A stretch of DNA of 64,000 nt, from assembly GCF_013410775.1 (NCBI RefSeq), contig NZ_JACCFH010000001.1, forward strand, positions 62,001-126,000. The letters are read 5' to 3'. The notes beneath the pieces are model-generated. The model saw nothing but the letters and a program-made list of their open reading frames with translations, was not told the origin of the DNA and did not search any database. The position numbers and the translations under genes are program-made. Origin of the DNA: Sphaerotilus montanus (GTDB taxonomy: Bacteria; Pseudomonadota; Gammaproteobacteria; Burkholderiales; Burkholderiaceae_C). Shown piece by piece: positions 52,392 through 61,958 of this stretch; position 1 is the stretch's first letter; each line of letters starts with the position of its first letter.

Positions 52392-55100
52392 TCACGCCAG
52401 CTTGTCCAGCATGGCCTGCGCCTTGGCGCGCAGATCCCCATCGGACTTCTCGATCACTTCCTGCAGCATGTCGCGCGCAGATTCGGCATCGCCGAAATCG
52501 AGGAACTCCTTGGCCAGTTCGATCTTGCGCGACAGCGGATCAGCGTCCTCGCCATCGACCAGCATCGGATAGGCATCCATGGCCCCAGACGAGGTCGTCG
52601 GCTGCAGATCGAAGTCGAGCGACAGTCCGCCCATGTCGATCTTCTGCAGATCACCGGCTTCCGTGATCGGCTCGCTGATCTCGGGCAGATCGTGCAGTTC
52701 GAAATCCAGACTGCTGTGACCCGAATCGGCCGGCACATCCAGCGAACTGGACATGCCTGCGACACCAAACGCGCTGGCAGCCGTGGCGGCAGCGGTGGCA
52801 CCGAACGCACCATGCCCGGTCGACAGGGGACTCGACACCGGTGGCAGCGAGTCCATCGGACCCGGAACCGAGATGTCGAGGTCGATGGAGGCCGAACTGC
52901 CCGACGGCGTATCAGCCCCCAGATCGAAATCGGGGATGGCGCTGTTCTCGAACCGGGAGGGCGACGGCACCACCGATTGCGGCATGGTGCTGGCCCCCAG
53001 CATCTCGCCACCACCGGATTCCGACGCATAGCCGGAGTGCGGCTGACCACCCTGCTCGTACAGCGGGTTGTCCGGATCGATCGAGCGACCCAGTTCCTGC
53101 GCGCGCAACCAGTCTTCGCCCTGGCCGCCGGTCAAGCCGTACAGTTCACCCGCCAGCAGTTCGTAGCCCTTGGTGTCGCGGCGCTTGGCATAGACCTCCA
53201 GCAGCTTGGTACGAATGGCGAGGCGCTCCGGATTGGCCCGCATCGCTTCCTTGAGGATTTCCTCGGCTTGCAGGTCGCGGCCGTAGGCCAGGTACACATC
53301 GGCCTCGGCGACCGGATCGACATCGCCGATCGCATCGATCTGGCTCAGCGAATAGCTCATCGACGACGGTGTTCCCGCGGCATCACGGGTATCGACGCGC
53401 TGGCCACCACTGGCGCCAAAGAACGAATCCGGCTGGAGGCGGCTTTCCAGGAAGGATGTGACGCCGGCTTCATCCTTGTTCTTGCCACGCAGACGGTAGT
53501 AGCCCAGTCCGGCCAGGATGGCCAGGATCAGACCGGCACCCGGCAACAGCATCGGATTCTCGGACAGCGAGTCGATCAGCGACGGCTCTTCGGCCGGCGT
53601 GGTGTCCATCGGCATGGCCGGACGCGACGCAGCGGGCACCACCGGCACCACGGCCGGCGCACTCGCCACGACCGCAGGAGCCGGTGCAGAGGCCACGATC
53701 GGCAGCGGCTCCTTGGCCGACGCCGCAGCGACCACCATCGGCGCCGAAGCCGCAACCACCGGGGCGGAGGCCAGCTCAGCAGGCTTTTCGGGCGCCTTTG
53801 CCACGACAGCCGGGCCGGAAGCCGCAGCGGCCGCCTTGCCGGTGCCAGCCGCTGCAGCGCCAGAGGCCGCCTGCAGCTTCTTCAGCTCATCCAGATTGCG
53901 GGCAAGCTCGTTGACACGCGAACTGGCTTCCTTTTCGGCTCGTTGCTTGACGACGGTCTCTTCCGGAGTCGTCGTCTGGCCCTTGCCCGCCGTCTTCGGC
54001 TTGTCGAGTTGCAGCCGATCCGGCTTGGCCACGCCCGCAGCACCGCTTTCGACCACTTCCGTGCGCACCTGCCCGCCAGACTTGCGGGTCGGCTCGACAG
54101 GCTTGACCTGCTCGGGCACGGCACCCGCCAGTCGCTGGCGATAGGCATTGAAATTGGCGCTCTGCACCTGGACGAGGCGCCGGGCCTCGCGCGCATCGAC
54201 GCTGCCGAGCTGCTGGGCCGACGGAACGGTCAGCACCGCGCCGGAGCGCAGCCGGTTCATGTTGTTGCCGATGAAGGCTTGTGTATTGCCCTGGTACAGG
54301 CCGACCAGCATCTGGTCCAGGGAAATGCCTTCGACCTGCAGCTTGCTGGCAACGTTCGACAGGGTGTCGCCCGACTTGACCTGGTACTCAGTCCCGCTGC
54401 CCGCGGCGGCATTGGCTGCCGGGGCTGGCACAGGAGACGGTGCAGCAGGTCGACGGACAGGCGCCTTGGCGAGCGCAGCCGGCTCGGCCGATTCGGCAGC
54501 CGCCGGCGCTGGTGCCAGGCGCTTCATCGCTTCGGCGCGTGCAGCAGCCTCGGCGGCAGCAGACGCAGCCAGTTCGGCCTTCGTCGGCCGCGCGGGTGCG
54601 GCGGCCACCACGGCCGGCGTCGCCGGAGCCGCTGGCGCACGCGCCACGGACGGCGGATCGAACAGCAGCGTGTATTCGCGCAGCAGTCGGCCGCTCGACC
54701 AGGACAACTCCAGGATCACATCGACAAACGGCTCCTGGACGGAACGGTCGCTGGTGATTCTCAAATAGGGTGTGCCATCGGCACGGCGCTGCAACGACAC
54801 CGCGGTGGACGGCAGAACGGCGTTGTAATCCACACCGGCAATCCGGTAGGCATCCGGCGGTGCGACCCGCACCCGCAGATTGGCGGATTCGTCCGGCGTG
54901 AGGCTGGTGACGTCGATCTCGGCCCGCAGCGATTCGCCCAAGGCGGATTGAACGCTCAAGCGGCCGAGACTCAAGGACCAGGCGGATGGCGCGGCACCAA
55001 GTGCTGCGACCACCGCGACCACGGCCGCCACTTCTCTCAGAGCCAAACGCCCCGTGCGCTTCGTCTGGGTATTCAAGGCGTCTCCCAAGCTGCGAATCAT
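52392..55100 (-). CDS. fimV: FimV/HubP-type polar landmark protein
   Basis: This 902-residue inner-membrane protein has a signal-anchor (about 20-42), a FimV N-terminal domain (SLGRLSVQSALGESLRAEIDV), a peptidoglycan-binding LysM motif (about 240-298: YQVKSGDTLSNVASKL), a long Ala/Pro-rich linker, a transmembrane helix (about 512-532), and an acidic cytosolic tail ending in the FimV C-terminal TPR-like motif LDFGDAESARDMLQEVI. FimV proteins organise type IV pili and polar signalling, often through cyclic-nucleotide pathways. The ATG is chosen over a TTG at 55139. Confidence 0.9.
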   Translation of the reverse strand: MIRSLGDALNTQTKRTGRLALREVAAVVAVVAALGAAPSAWSLSLGRLSVQSALGESLRAEIDVTSLTPDESANLRVRVAPPDAYRIAGVDYNAVLPSTAVSLQRRADGTPYLRITSDRSVQEPFVDVILELSWSSGRLLREYTLLFDPPSVARAPAAPATPAVVAAAPARPTKAELAASAAAEAAARAEAMKRLAPAPAAAESAEPAALAKAPVRRPAAPSPVPAPAANAAAGSGTEYQVKSGDTLSNVASKLQVEGISLDQMLVGLYQGNTQAFIGNNMNRLRSGAVLTVPSAQQLGSVDAREARRLVQVQSANFNAYRQRLAGAVPEQVKPVEPTRKSGGQVRTEVVESGAAGVAKPDRLQLDKPKTAGKGQTTTPEETVVKQRAEKEASSRVNELARNLDELKKLQAASGAAAAGTGKAAAAASGPAVVAKAPEKPAELASAPVVAASAPMVVAAASAKEPLPIVASAPAPAVVASAPAVVPVVPAASRPAMPMDTTPAEEPSLIDSLSENPMLLPGAGLILAILAGLGYYRLRGKNKDEAGVTSFLESRLQPDSFFGASGGQRVDTRDAAGTPSSMSYSLSQIDAIGDVDPVAEADVYLAYGRDLQAEEILKEAMRANPERLAIRTKLLEVYAKRRDTKGYELLAGELYGLTGGQGEDWLRAQELGRSIDPDNPLYEQGGQPHSGYASESGGGEMLGASTMPQSVVPSPSRFENSAIPDFDLGADTPSGSSASIDLDISVPGPMDSLPPVSSPLSTGHGAFGATAAATAASAFGVAGMSSSLDVPADSGHSSLDFELHDLPEISEPITEAGDLQKIDMGGLSLDFDLQPTTSSGAMDAYPMLVDGEDADPLSRKIELAKEFLDFGDAESARDMLQEVIEKSDGDLRAKAQAMLDKLA

Positions 55101-55163
55101 GGAACCATTCCGTTTTTTCGCACCAGTCAATACGAGCAATAAGCGCTCAAAATGTCCGAAAAG

Positions 55164-55192
55164 ACAATAGCATCAAGCAGATACAAAGACAA
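55164..55192 (-). promoter_or_regulatory. Probable fimV promoter
   Basis: On the minus strand TTGTCT (55187-55192) and TATTGT (55164-55169) are spaced by 17 bp, about 60 nt before the fimV ATG and after the asd terminator. The start of the fimV-truA-trp-accD run would then be here. Confidence 0.5.
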
Positions 55193-55245
55193 GCTCATGC
55201 TCTGCCTGACATTCTGAGCATCTCGCACGATTACCGTCTCTGAAA

Positions 55246-55277
55246 ATATGCACGTTGCCACCCGGCAACGTGCATAT
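55246..55277 (-). terminator. asd terminator hairpin
   Basis: A perfect 14-bp inverted repeat, ATATGCACGTTGCC and its complement around a four-base loop, sits 12 bp after the asd stop. On the minus strand it is followed by TTTCAG, a short T-run. Confidence 0.75.
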
Positions 55278-55288
55278 CCCGGCAACGC

Positions 55289-56416
55289 TTACGCGTCCAG
55301 CAGGATGCGCAGCATGCGGCGCAGCGGTTCGGCCGCGCCCCAGAGCAACTGGTCACCGATGGTGAAGGCGCCAACATACTCCGGACCCATCGCCAGCTTG
55401 CGGATGCGGCCGACCGGAATCGTCATCGTGCCCGTCACCGCCACCGGCGTCAGATCACGAATCGTGGCCTCACGGGTATTCGGCACCACCTTCACCCACT
55501 GGTTGTCGGCCGCGATCATGGCCTCCAGATCGGCGACCGGCACATCCTTCTTCAGCTTGAAGGTCAGCGCCTGGCTGTGGCAGCGCATCGCGCCGACGCG
55601 CACGCAGAAACCATCGACCGGGATCGGCGCAGAGTCGAAACCCTCGCCCAGACCCAGGATCTTGTTGGTCTCGGCCATGCCCTTCCACTCTTCCTTGGAC
55701 TGGCCGTTGCCCAGGTCCTTGTCGATCCACGGGATCAGCGAGCCGCCCAGCGGCACGCCGAAGTTCGCGGTCTCGGCCGAGGTCAGGGCACGCTGCTTGG
55801 CGATGACCTTGCGGTCGATCTCCAGGATCGCGCTCTTCGGGTCGTCCAGCAGCGCGCGCACTTCGGCGTTCAGCGTGCCGTACTGCGTCAGCAGCTCGCG
55901 CATGTGCTGCGCGCCGCCACCGGACGCTGCCTGGTAGGTCTGGGTGCTCATCCACTCGACCAGACCGGCCTTGTAGAGCGCGCCCACGCCCATCAGCATG
56001 CAGCTCACGGTGCAGTTGCCGCCCACCCAGTTCTTGCCGCCCTTGGCCATCGCGTCCTTGATCACCGGCATGTTGACCGGGTCGAGGATGATGACGGCGT
56101 CGGATTCCATGCGCAGCGTCGAGGCCGCATCGATCCAGTGGCCGTTCCAGCCCGCCGCGCGCAGCTTGGGGAACACCTCGGAGGTGTAGTCGCCACCCTG
56201 CGCGGTGATGATGATCTCGCAGCGCTTGAGCGCCTCGATGTCATACGCGTTCTGGAGTTTCGTCTCGTTCTTCGCCATCGCCGGGGCCGCGCCGCCGGCG
56301 TTGGACGTCGAGAAGAACAGCGGCTCGATCAGGCCGAAATCGCCCTCGGCCTGCATGCGGTCCATCAGGACGGAGCCGACCATGCCGCGCCATCCGACCA
56401 ATCCTACGAGTTTCAT
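55289..56416 (-). CDS. asd: Aspartate-semialdehyde dehydrogenase
   Basis: This 375-residue enzyme reduces aspartyl phosphate for lysine, threonine, methionine and diaminopimelate synthesis. The NADP-binding start is [14 protein letters not shown], the catalytic Cys is in GGNCTVS, and the substrate-binding region is [12 protein letters not shown]. It follows leuB by 84 bp, the usual proteobacterial order leuCDB-asd. Confidence 0.97.
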   Translation of the reverse strand: MKLVGLVGWRGMVGSVLMDRMQAEGDFGLIEPLFFSTSNAGGAAPAMAKNETKLQNAYDIEALKRCEIIITAQGGDYTSEVFPKLRAAGWNGHWIDAASTLRMESDAVIILDPVNMPVIKDAMAKGGKNWVGGNCTVSCMLMGVGALYKAGLVEWMSTQTYQAASGGGAQHMRELLTQYGTLNAEVRALLDDPKSAILEIDRKVIAKQRALTSAETANFGVPLGGSLIPWIDKDLGNGQSKEEWKGMAETNKILGLGEGFDSAPIPVDGFCVRVGAMRCHSQALTFKLKKDVPVADLEAMIAADNQWVKVVPNTREATIRDLTPVAVTGTMTIPVGRIRKLAMGPEYVGAFTIGDQLLWGAAEPLRRMLRILLDA

Positions 56417-56500
56417 GTGATGCCCTTTCCGGTATTCGACCTGCCCCGCCGACTCGCATCGCCGGGGTTGAGAGGTCTGGGCGAGACGAGGCGGAGCCGA

Positions 56501-57604
56501 TCAGCTCTTGGTAATGCCTTTAATGCCCTGGGTGACAGCAGCCACGACCGCGTCCCCCATCTCGCGCGTGCCCACTCGCGTCGTCCCCTCCGACCAGATG
56601 TCGGGCGTGCGATAGCCCTCGGCCAGCACAGCGCGGACAGCCGACTCGATGCGGTCGGCGGCCTCGGGCTGTTGGAGTGAATAACGGAGCATCATGGCAG
56701 CGGACAGGATTGTAGCCAGTGGATTGGCCACGCCCTTGCCGGCGATGTCCGGCGCGCTGCCGTGGCTGGGTTCGTACAGGCCCTGGCCCTTCGCGTTAAG
56801 CGAAGCTGAAGGCAGCATCCCGATCGAGCCGGTCAGCATCGCCGCCTCGTCCGAGAGGATGTCGCCGAACATGTTGCCGGTGAAGAGCACGTCGAACTTC
56901 TTCGGCGCCTTGACGAGCTGCATGGCCGCGTTGTCCACGTACATGTGGTCGAGCGCGACGTCCGGGTACTCCTTGTGCACCTCGGTGACCACGTCCTTCC
57001 AGAACTGGAAGGTCTCCAGCACGTTCGCCTTGTCCACGCTCGTCACACGCTTGCTGCGCTTGCGGGCAGCCTGGAAGGCGACGTGGGCGATGCGTTCGAT
57101 CTCCGGACGGCTGTAGCGCATCGTGTCGAAGGCTTCCTCGGCGCCGGGGAAGTGCCCGTCGGTAGCGATGCGGCGGCCGCGCGGCTGGCCGAAGTAGATG
57201 TCGCCGGTCAGCTCGCGGATGATCAGGATGTCCAGCCCCGCGATCAGCTCGGGCTTCAGGCTGGAGGCGCCGACGAGTTGCTCGTAGCAGATCGCCGGGC
57301 GGAAGTTGGCGAACAGGCCCAGGTGCTTGCGCAGACCCAGGATTGCCTGCTCCGGGCGCAGCGAGCGCTCCAGCGTGTCGTACTTCCAGTCGCCGACGGC
57401 GCCAAACAGGATCGCGTCGGAGGCCTTGGCGAGGTTCAGCGTCGACTCCGGCAGCGGGTGGCCGTGGGCCTCATAGGCGGCGCCGCCGACCTTGGCCTCT
57501 TCCATCTCGAAGGGCAGGTCGAGCACGTTCAGCACGCGGACCGCTTCGGCGACGATTTCGGTGCCGATGCCGTCACCGGGGAGAACTGCGATTTTCATGG
57601 TCAT
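56501..57604 (-). CDS. leuB: 3-isopropylmalate dehydrogenase
   Basis: This 367-residue enzyme performs the third leucine-pathway step. Seen are [12 protein letters not shown], the substrate loop [23 protein letters not shown] and the NAD-binding [18 protein letters not shown]. The second ATG, two codons in, is an alternative start. It lies 33 bp after leuD. Confidence 0.97.
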   Translation of the reverse strand: MTMKIAVLPGDGIGTEIVAEAVRVLNVLDLPFEMEEAKVGGAAYEAHGHPLPESTLNLAKASDAILFGAVGDWKYDTLERSLRPEQAILGLRKHLGLFANFRPAICYEQLVGASSLKPELIAGLDILIIRELTGDIYFGQPRGRRIATDGHFPGAEEAFDTMRYSRPEIERIAHVAFQAARKRSKRVTSVDKANVLETFQFWKDVVTEVHKEYPDVALDHMYVDNAAMQLVKAPKKFDVLFTGNMFGDILSDEAAMLTGSIGMLPSASLNAKGQGLYEPSHGSAPDIAGKGVANPLATILSAAMMLRYSLQQPEAADRIESAVRAVLAEGYRTPDIWSEGTTRVGTREMGDAVVAAVTQGIKGITKS

Positions 57605-57637
57605 GGGACAGTCTTTCTTGATCAGGTTCAGCGCAGC

Positions 57638-58288
57638 TCAGCCCACCAGACGGTGGTTGAGCCACGGCTTGGCGGCCAGGCGCTCGGCCTCGAAGGCGCG
57701 GATCTTGTCGGCGTGGCGCAGCGTCAGGCCGATGTCGTCAAAGCCGTTGGTCAGGCAGAACTTGCGGAAGGCCTGCACCTCGAACGGAATTTCCTCGCCG
57801 TCGCCCTTGACCACCACCTGCCGCGGCAGGTCGATCGTGAGCTGGTAGCCGGGGAAGGCGTGGACCTCGTCGAACAGTTTCGCGATGACGCTTTCCGGCA
57901 GCACGATCGGCAACAGCCCGTTCTTGAAACAGTTGTTGAAGAAGATGTCAGCGAAGCTGGGGGCGAGGATGGCGCGGAAGCCGTACTGGTCGAGCGCCCA
58001 CGGTGCGTGCTCGCGGCTGGAGCCGCAGCCGAAATTCTTGCGCGCCAGCAGCACCGAGGCGCCCTGGTAGCGCGGCTGGTTCAGCACGAAGTCCGGGTTG
58101 GGCTTGCGCACGACGTGTTCCTGGCCGGGCTGGCCCACGTCGAGGTAGCGCCACTCGTCGAACAGGTTCGGGCCGAAGCCGCTGCGCTGGATCGACTTGA
58201 GGAACTGCTTGGGGATGATGGCGTCGGTGTCGACGTTGTCGCGGTCCATCGGCGCGACCAGACCCTTGTGGACGGTGAAGGCTTGCAT
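57638..58288 (-). CDS. leuD: 3-isopropylmalate dehydratase small subunit
   Basis: This 216-residue small subunit of isopropylmalate isomerase has [31 protein letters not shown] and an FADIFFNNC region. It partners LeuC and begins 33 bp after it. Confidence 0.97.
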   Translation of the reverse strand: MQAFTVHKGLVAPMDRDNVDTDAIIPKQFLKSIQRSGFGPNLFDEWRYLDVGQPGQEHVVRKPNPDFVLNQPRYQGASVLLARKNFGCGSSREHAPWALDQYGFRAILAPSFADIFFNNCFKNGLLPIVLPESVIAKLFDEVHAFPGYQLTIDLPRQVVVKGDGEEIPFEVQAFRKFCLTNGFDDIGLTLRHADKIRAFEAERLAAKPWLNHRLVG

Positions 58289-58321
58289 GGTGGTGTTCCT
58301 TGAATCCGGTGAGTCCGCCGT

Positions 58322-59746
58322 TCAGGCGAGGTGGCGCACGTCGACGAAGTGGCCTTCCAGCGCGGCCGCCGCGGCCATCGCCGGGCTGACGAGGTGGGTG
58401 CGGCCACCGGCGCCCTGGCGTCCTTCGAAGTTGCGGTTGCTGGTCGAGGCGCAGCGCTCGCCCGGCTCCAGCCGGTCCGCGTTCATCGCCAGGCACATCG
58501 AGCAGCCCGGCTCGCGCCATTCGAAGCCCGCCGCCTTGAACACCTTGTCCAGCCCCTCGCGCTCGGCCTGCGCCTTCACCAGACCCGAGCCCGGCACGAC
58601 CATCGCCACCTTGACGTTCGCCGCCACCCGCTTGCCCAGCCGGCGCACGACGGCCGCGGCCTCGCGCATGTCCTCGATGCGGCTGTTGGTGCAGGAGCCG
58701 ATGAAGACCTTGTCGACGTGGATGTCGGCCAGCAGCTTGTTCGGCTCCAGGCCCATGTACTTCAGCGCCCGCTCGATCGCGTCGCGCTTGACCGGGTCGC
58801 GTTCCTTGTCGGGATCCGGCACGCGCTGGTCGATCGGCAGCACCATCTCGGGCGAGGTGCCCCAGGTGACCTGCGGGATGATCTGCGCCGCGTCCAGCTC
58901 GACCACGGCGTCGAACACCGCATCCGCGTCGGACTGCAGCGTCGACCAGTAAGCCACCGCCTGCTCCCACTCGACGCCGGTCGGCGTGAACGGGCGGCCC
59001 TTGACGTAGGCGATCGTCTTGTCGTCCACGGCGACCAGACCGGCGCGTGCCCCTGCCTCGATCGCCATGTTGCACACCGTCATGCGGCCTTCCATGCTCA
59101 GCGCGCGGATCGCCGCGCCGCCGAACTCGATGGTGTAGCCGGTGCCGCCCGCCGTGCCGATCTTGCCGATGATGGCCAGCACGACGTCCTTGGCGCCGCA
59201 GCCCAGCGGCAGCTGGCCGTCGACGCGCACCAGCATGTTCTTCGCCTTCTTGGCCAGCAGCGTCTGCGTGGCCAGCACGTGCTCGACTTCGCTGGTGCCG
59301 ATGCCGTGCGCGAGTGCGCCGAACGCGCCGTGCGTCGACGTGTGGCTGTCGCCGCAGACGACGGTCATGCCGGGCAGCGTGGCGCCCTGCTCCGGGCCGA
59401 TGACATGGACGATGCCCTGGCGGCCGTCCATGAACGGGAAGTAGGCCGCCGCGCCGACCGCCTTGATGTTGGTGTCGAGCGTGGTGATCTGCTGGCGCGA
59501 GATCGGGTCCTTGATGCCGTCGTAGCCGAGTTCCCAGCCGGTGGTGGGCGTGTTGTGGTCGGCGGTGGCGACGATGGAGCTGGTGCGCCAGACCGGGCGG
59601 TTGGCCAGGCGCAGGCCCTCGAACGCCTGCGGGCTGGTGACTTCATGCACCAGGTGGCGGTCGATGTAGAGCACCGAGGTGCCGTCTTCTTCGGTGTGGA
59701 CGACGTGCTCGTCCCAGAGCTTGTCGTAGAGGGTGCGTCCGGTCAT
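58322..59746 (-). CDS. leuC: 3-isopropylmalate dehydratase large subunit
   Basis: This 474-residue aconitase-fold subunit carries the [4Fe-4S] cluster; ligand Cys lie in GSCTNSR and in [24 protein letters not shown] and [11 protein letters not shown] are also typical. The ATG overlaps the stop of the upstream LysR gene by four bases, so translation is coupled to the regulator. Confidence 0.97.
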   Translation of the reverse strand: MTGRTLYDKLWDEHVVHTEEDGTSVLYIDRHLVHEVTSPQAFEGLRLANRPVWRTSSIVATADHNTPTTGWELGYDGIKDPISRQQITTLDTNIKAVGAAAYFPFMDGRQGIVHVIGPEQGATLPGMTVVCGDSHTSTHGAFGALAHGIGTSEVEHVLATQTLLAKKAKNMLVRVDGQLPLGCGAKDVVLAIIGKIGTAGGTGYTIEFGGAAIRALSMEGRMTVCNMAIEAGARAGLVAVDDKTIAYVKGRPFTPTGVEWEQAVAYWSTLQSDADAVFDAVVELDAAQIIPQVTWGTSPEMVLPIDQRVPDPDKERDPVKRDAIERALKYMGLEPNKLLADIHVDKVFIGSCTNSRIEDMREAAAVVRRLGKRVAANVKVAMVVPGSGLVKAQAEREGLDKVFKAAGFEWREPGCSMCLAMNADRLEPGERCASTSNRNFEGRQGAGGRTHLVSPAMAAAAALEGHFVDVRHLA

Positions 59747-60675
59747 GGGGGGCTCACGTTCTCGGTAGGTGGAGGGCAAAAAGGAGGACAACGGGGAGGA
59801 CAGAGAAATTCGACAAAGCGGCGCACGACCGCGGGCAGGACATCCTGCTCGCGCACGCCGACGAGGTATTCGCGCTGCGCCCAGGGCTCGTCCAGCGCGA
59901 TCCGGTTCAGGCGGAACAGCCGCGCCAGCCGCTCGGCCACGGCCGACGGCATCAGCGCGATCCCCAGCCCCGCCTCGACGAGCTGGGCGATGGCATCAAA
60001 ACCGCGCACCTGCATCCGCGTGCGCAGCGCCCGGCCCTGCTCGGTGGCCTGGGCCAGGATCATCTGCTGCAGCGCCGCGCCCGTGTGCTGGCCGACGAAA
60101 TCGAAGTCGAGCAGTTCGGCAAAGCGCACCTGCGTCCGGCCCGCCAGCGCGTGGCCGGCCGGCGTGATCAGCACCAGCGTGCCTTCGCGGTAGTGCCAGG
60201 TCTGCAGGCGCGACTCCAGCAGCGGCGGCACGAAGATGCCCACGTCCGCCCGCCCCTCGGCCACCGACCGCTGCAGTTCGGCGCTGGTCTGGTCTTCGAG
60301 CGTGATGCGGATGTCGGGGTGCGCACGCGAGAAGGCGGCGAGGTCGGGCGGCAGGCATTCGGCAATCGCGGATGCATTGGCGACGACACGCAGGTGGCCG
60401 CGGATGCCACGGGAGTATTCGGCGACCTCGTCTTCCATCGCGTGCAGCGAAGCGTGCAGGCTGCGGATGTGGCGCACCAGCGCGTGGCCGGCGGCGGTCA
60501 ACTCCACGCCGCGGGCGCGGCGGTCGAACAGCTGCACGCCGAGGCGGGATTCCAGATCGCTCAGCCGCTTGCTCGCCGCCGCCAGCGCCAGGTGCTCGCG
60601 CTCGGCGCCGCGCGTGATGCTCGCCGTCTCGGCGATCGCGAGGACAAGGTTGAGCGTGACGAGGTCGAAGCGCAT
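59743..60675 (-). CDS. LysR-family transcriptional regulator
   Basis: This 310-residue regulator has an N-terminal winged helix-turn-helix (about 1-60: [18 protein letters not shown] and [16 protein letters not shown]) and a periplasmic-binding-like effector domain. The ATG at 60675 begins the conserved FDLVTLNL; a frame start at 60720 would add 15 residues. The last residues ([11 protein letters not shown]) are unusual and run into the leuC start. It is upstream of, and overlapping, the leu operon it may control. Confidence 0.88.
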   Translation of the reverse strand: MRFDLVTLNLVLAIAETASITRGAEREHLALAAASKRLSDLESRLGVQLFDRRARGVELTAAGHALVRHIRSLHASLHAMEDEVAEYSRGIRGHLRVVANASAIAECLPPDLAAFSRAHPDIRITLEDQTSAELQRSVAEGRADVGIFVPPLLESRLQTWHYREGTLVLITPAGHALAGRTQVRFAELLDFDFVGQHTGAALQQMILAQATEQGRALRTRMQVRGFDAIAQLVEAGLGIALMPSAVAERLARLFRLNRIALDEPWAQREYLVGVREQDVLPAVVRRFVEFLCPPRCPPFCPPPTENVSPP

Positions 60676-60730
60676 GGGAGCGCCATCTTGCCCGAACGTG
60701 GCCAGGCCGGCGGTCGGCAATCGACGAGCC

Positions 60731-60753
60731 AGCCTTCGTTCAGCGCGAAGGCT
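60731..60753. other. Hairpin between dienelactone hydrolase and LysR genes
   Basis: A perfect 8-bp inverted repeat AGCCTTCG/CGAAGGCT with a seven-base loop lies 10 bp after the hydrolase stop. There is no T-run, so it could be a Rho-dependent boundary or mRNA-stability element. Confidence 0.4.
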
Positions 60754-60762
60754 GAAGCCAAC

Positions 60763-61653
60763 TCAAGCCGCCAGCGTGCGCCGGAAGAACGCCAGCGTGC
60801 GCTGCCACGCCAGCTTCGCCGAAGCGTCGTCGTAGCGCGGGGTGGTGTCGTTGTGGAAGCCGTGCTGCACCCCTGGGTAGACGTGCGCCTCGTAGGCCAC
60901 GCCTGCCGTCTTCAATGCCGCTTCGTAGGCCGGCCAGCCCGCGTTGATGCGCTCGTCGTCGCCGGCGTAATGCAGCAGCAGCGGGGAACGGATGCGCGCC
61001 ACTTCAGCCGCCGCGGGCGCTCCACCGTAGAACGGCACCCCACCCGCCAGATCCGGCAGCCGGGTCGCCAGATGGCTGACGATGGTGCCGCCGTAGCAGA
61101 AGCCCACCGCACCGACCCGCGTGGCACTGCCGGCCAGCGTCTTCAAGTGCGCGTGGGCGGCCACGAAGTCCTCGCGGGCGCGGGTCTGGTCGAGCCTGGC
61201 GAACAGATCCCGCGCCTTGTCCTCGTCACCCGGGTAGCCACCGAGCGGGGCCAGGGCGTCCGGGGCGAAGGCTGTGAAACCCTCGACGGCGAAGCGGCGT
61301 GCCACATCCTCGATGTGCGGGTTCAAGCCACGGTTCTCGTGGACCACCAGCACGGCCTGCACCTTCTCGCGGGCCTGCGCCGGTTGGGCCAGCAGACCCT
61401 TGACGACACCGTTGCCCAGGGGAGACGGCACCTCGATGTGGCTGGTGCGGATGCGGGCGTCCGTGGGCGAGACCTGCTGTGCCGCAGCGAAAGCGGGACT
61501 GAGGGCGGCCAGCAAGCCGGCGGCGGTCGTGCCGACGGTGGTGTAGCGGGCAGCGCCGTCCAGGAAGCCGCGCCGGCTGAGCTGCCCGTGCACGTACTGG
61601 TCGAACAGCTTCAGGACAGCGGGATCGAAATCGCGGGCGGTGAGGCGTTCCAT
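60763..61653 (-). CDS. Dienelactone hydrolase family protein with Tat signal
   Basis: This 296-residue alpha/beta-hydrolase has an N-terminal twin-arginine motif SRRGFL (about residues 26-31) and a hydrophobic stretch ending AFAAA, so it is probably Tat-exported. The catalytic domain has VVHENRGLNPHIED, the nucleophile Cys in GFCYGG, Asp in YAGDDERI and His in HGFHNDT. The Cys-Asp-His set is that of dienelactone hydrolases. The substrate is unknown. Confidence 0.9.
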   Translation of the reverse strand: MERLTARDFDPAVLKLFDQYVHGQLSRRGFLDGAARYTTVGTTAAGLLAALSPAFAAAQQVSPTDARIRTSHIEVPSPLGNGVVKGLLAQPAQAREKVQAVLVVHENRGLNPHIEDVARRFAVEGFTAFAPDALAPLGGYPGDEDKARDLFARLDQTRAREDFVAAHAHLKTLAGSATRVGAVGFCYGGTIVSHLATRLPDLAGGVPFYGGAPAAAEVARIRSPLLLHYAGDDERINAGWPAYEAALKTAGVAYEAHVYPGVQHGFHNDTTPRYDDASAKLAWQRTLAFFRRTLAA

Positions 61654-61725
61654 GTCGGCACTCCAGTCAGGTCAGGCTGAGACCAGGACAATAGCCGACG
61701 TCGCCAGACACCCACGCCACAACGG

Positions 61726-61770
61726 AAAAAGCCCTGAAACCACAAGCATGCACTTGCAATTTCAGGGCTT
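61726..61770 (-). terminator. Intrinsic terminator of tRNA-Ser
   Basis: On the minus strand AAGCCCTGAAA pairs with TTTCAGGGCTT (11 bp) around a 20-nt loop that can itself fold, and is followed by TTT. It lies 8 bp after the tRNA 3' end. Confidence 0.85.
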
Positions 61771-61778
61771 ACCCGTTC

Positions 61779-61869
61779 TGGCGGAGACGGAGGGATTCGA
61801 ACCCTCGATGCACTTTTGGTACATACTCCCTTAGCAGGGGAGCACCTTCGGCCACTCGGTCACGTCTCC
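61779..61869 (-). tRNA. tRNA-Ser(GCT)
   Basis: A 91-nt class II tRNA with a long variable arm, anticodon GCT (CTGCTAA loop), acceptor GGAGACG/CGTCTCC and encoded GCCA end. Its own promoter and terminator flank it. Confidence 0.97.
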
Positions 61870-61883
61870 GGCGAAGAGATGAG

Positions 61884-61913
61884 ACTATAGCGCAAATTCG
61901 GACTGTCTGTAAA
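61884..61913 (-). promoter_or_regulatory. Promoter of tRNA-Ser
   Basis: On the minus strand TTTACA (61908-61913) and TATAGT (61884-61889) are spaced by 18 bp, 15 bp upstream of the mature tRNA. Both boxes match five of six consensus bases. Confidence 0.75.
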
Positions 61914-61958
61914 CCAGTCAGCCGAACAATCAGTGGGCACACGCCACACGGCCACCGC

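Noticed and set aside
52355-52441. Upstream extension of truA
   Set aside because: It would overlap fimV and add a Cys/Pro-rich tail not typical of the family.
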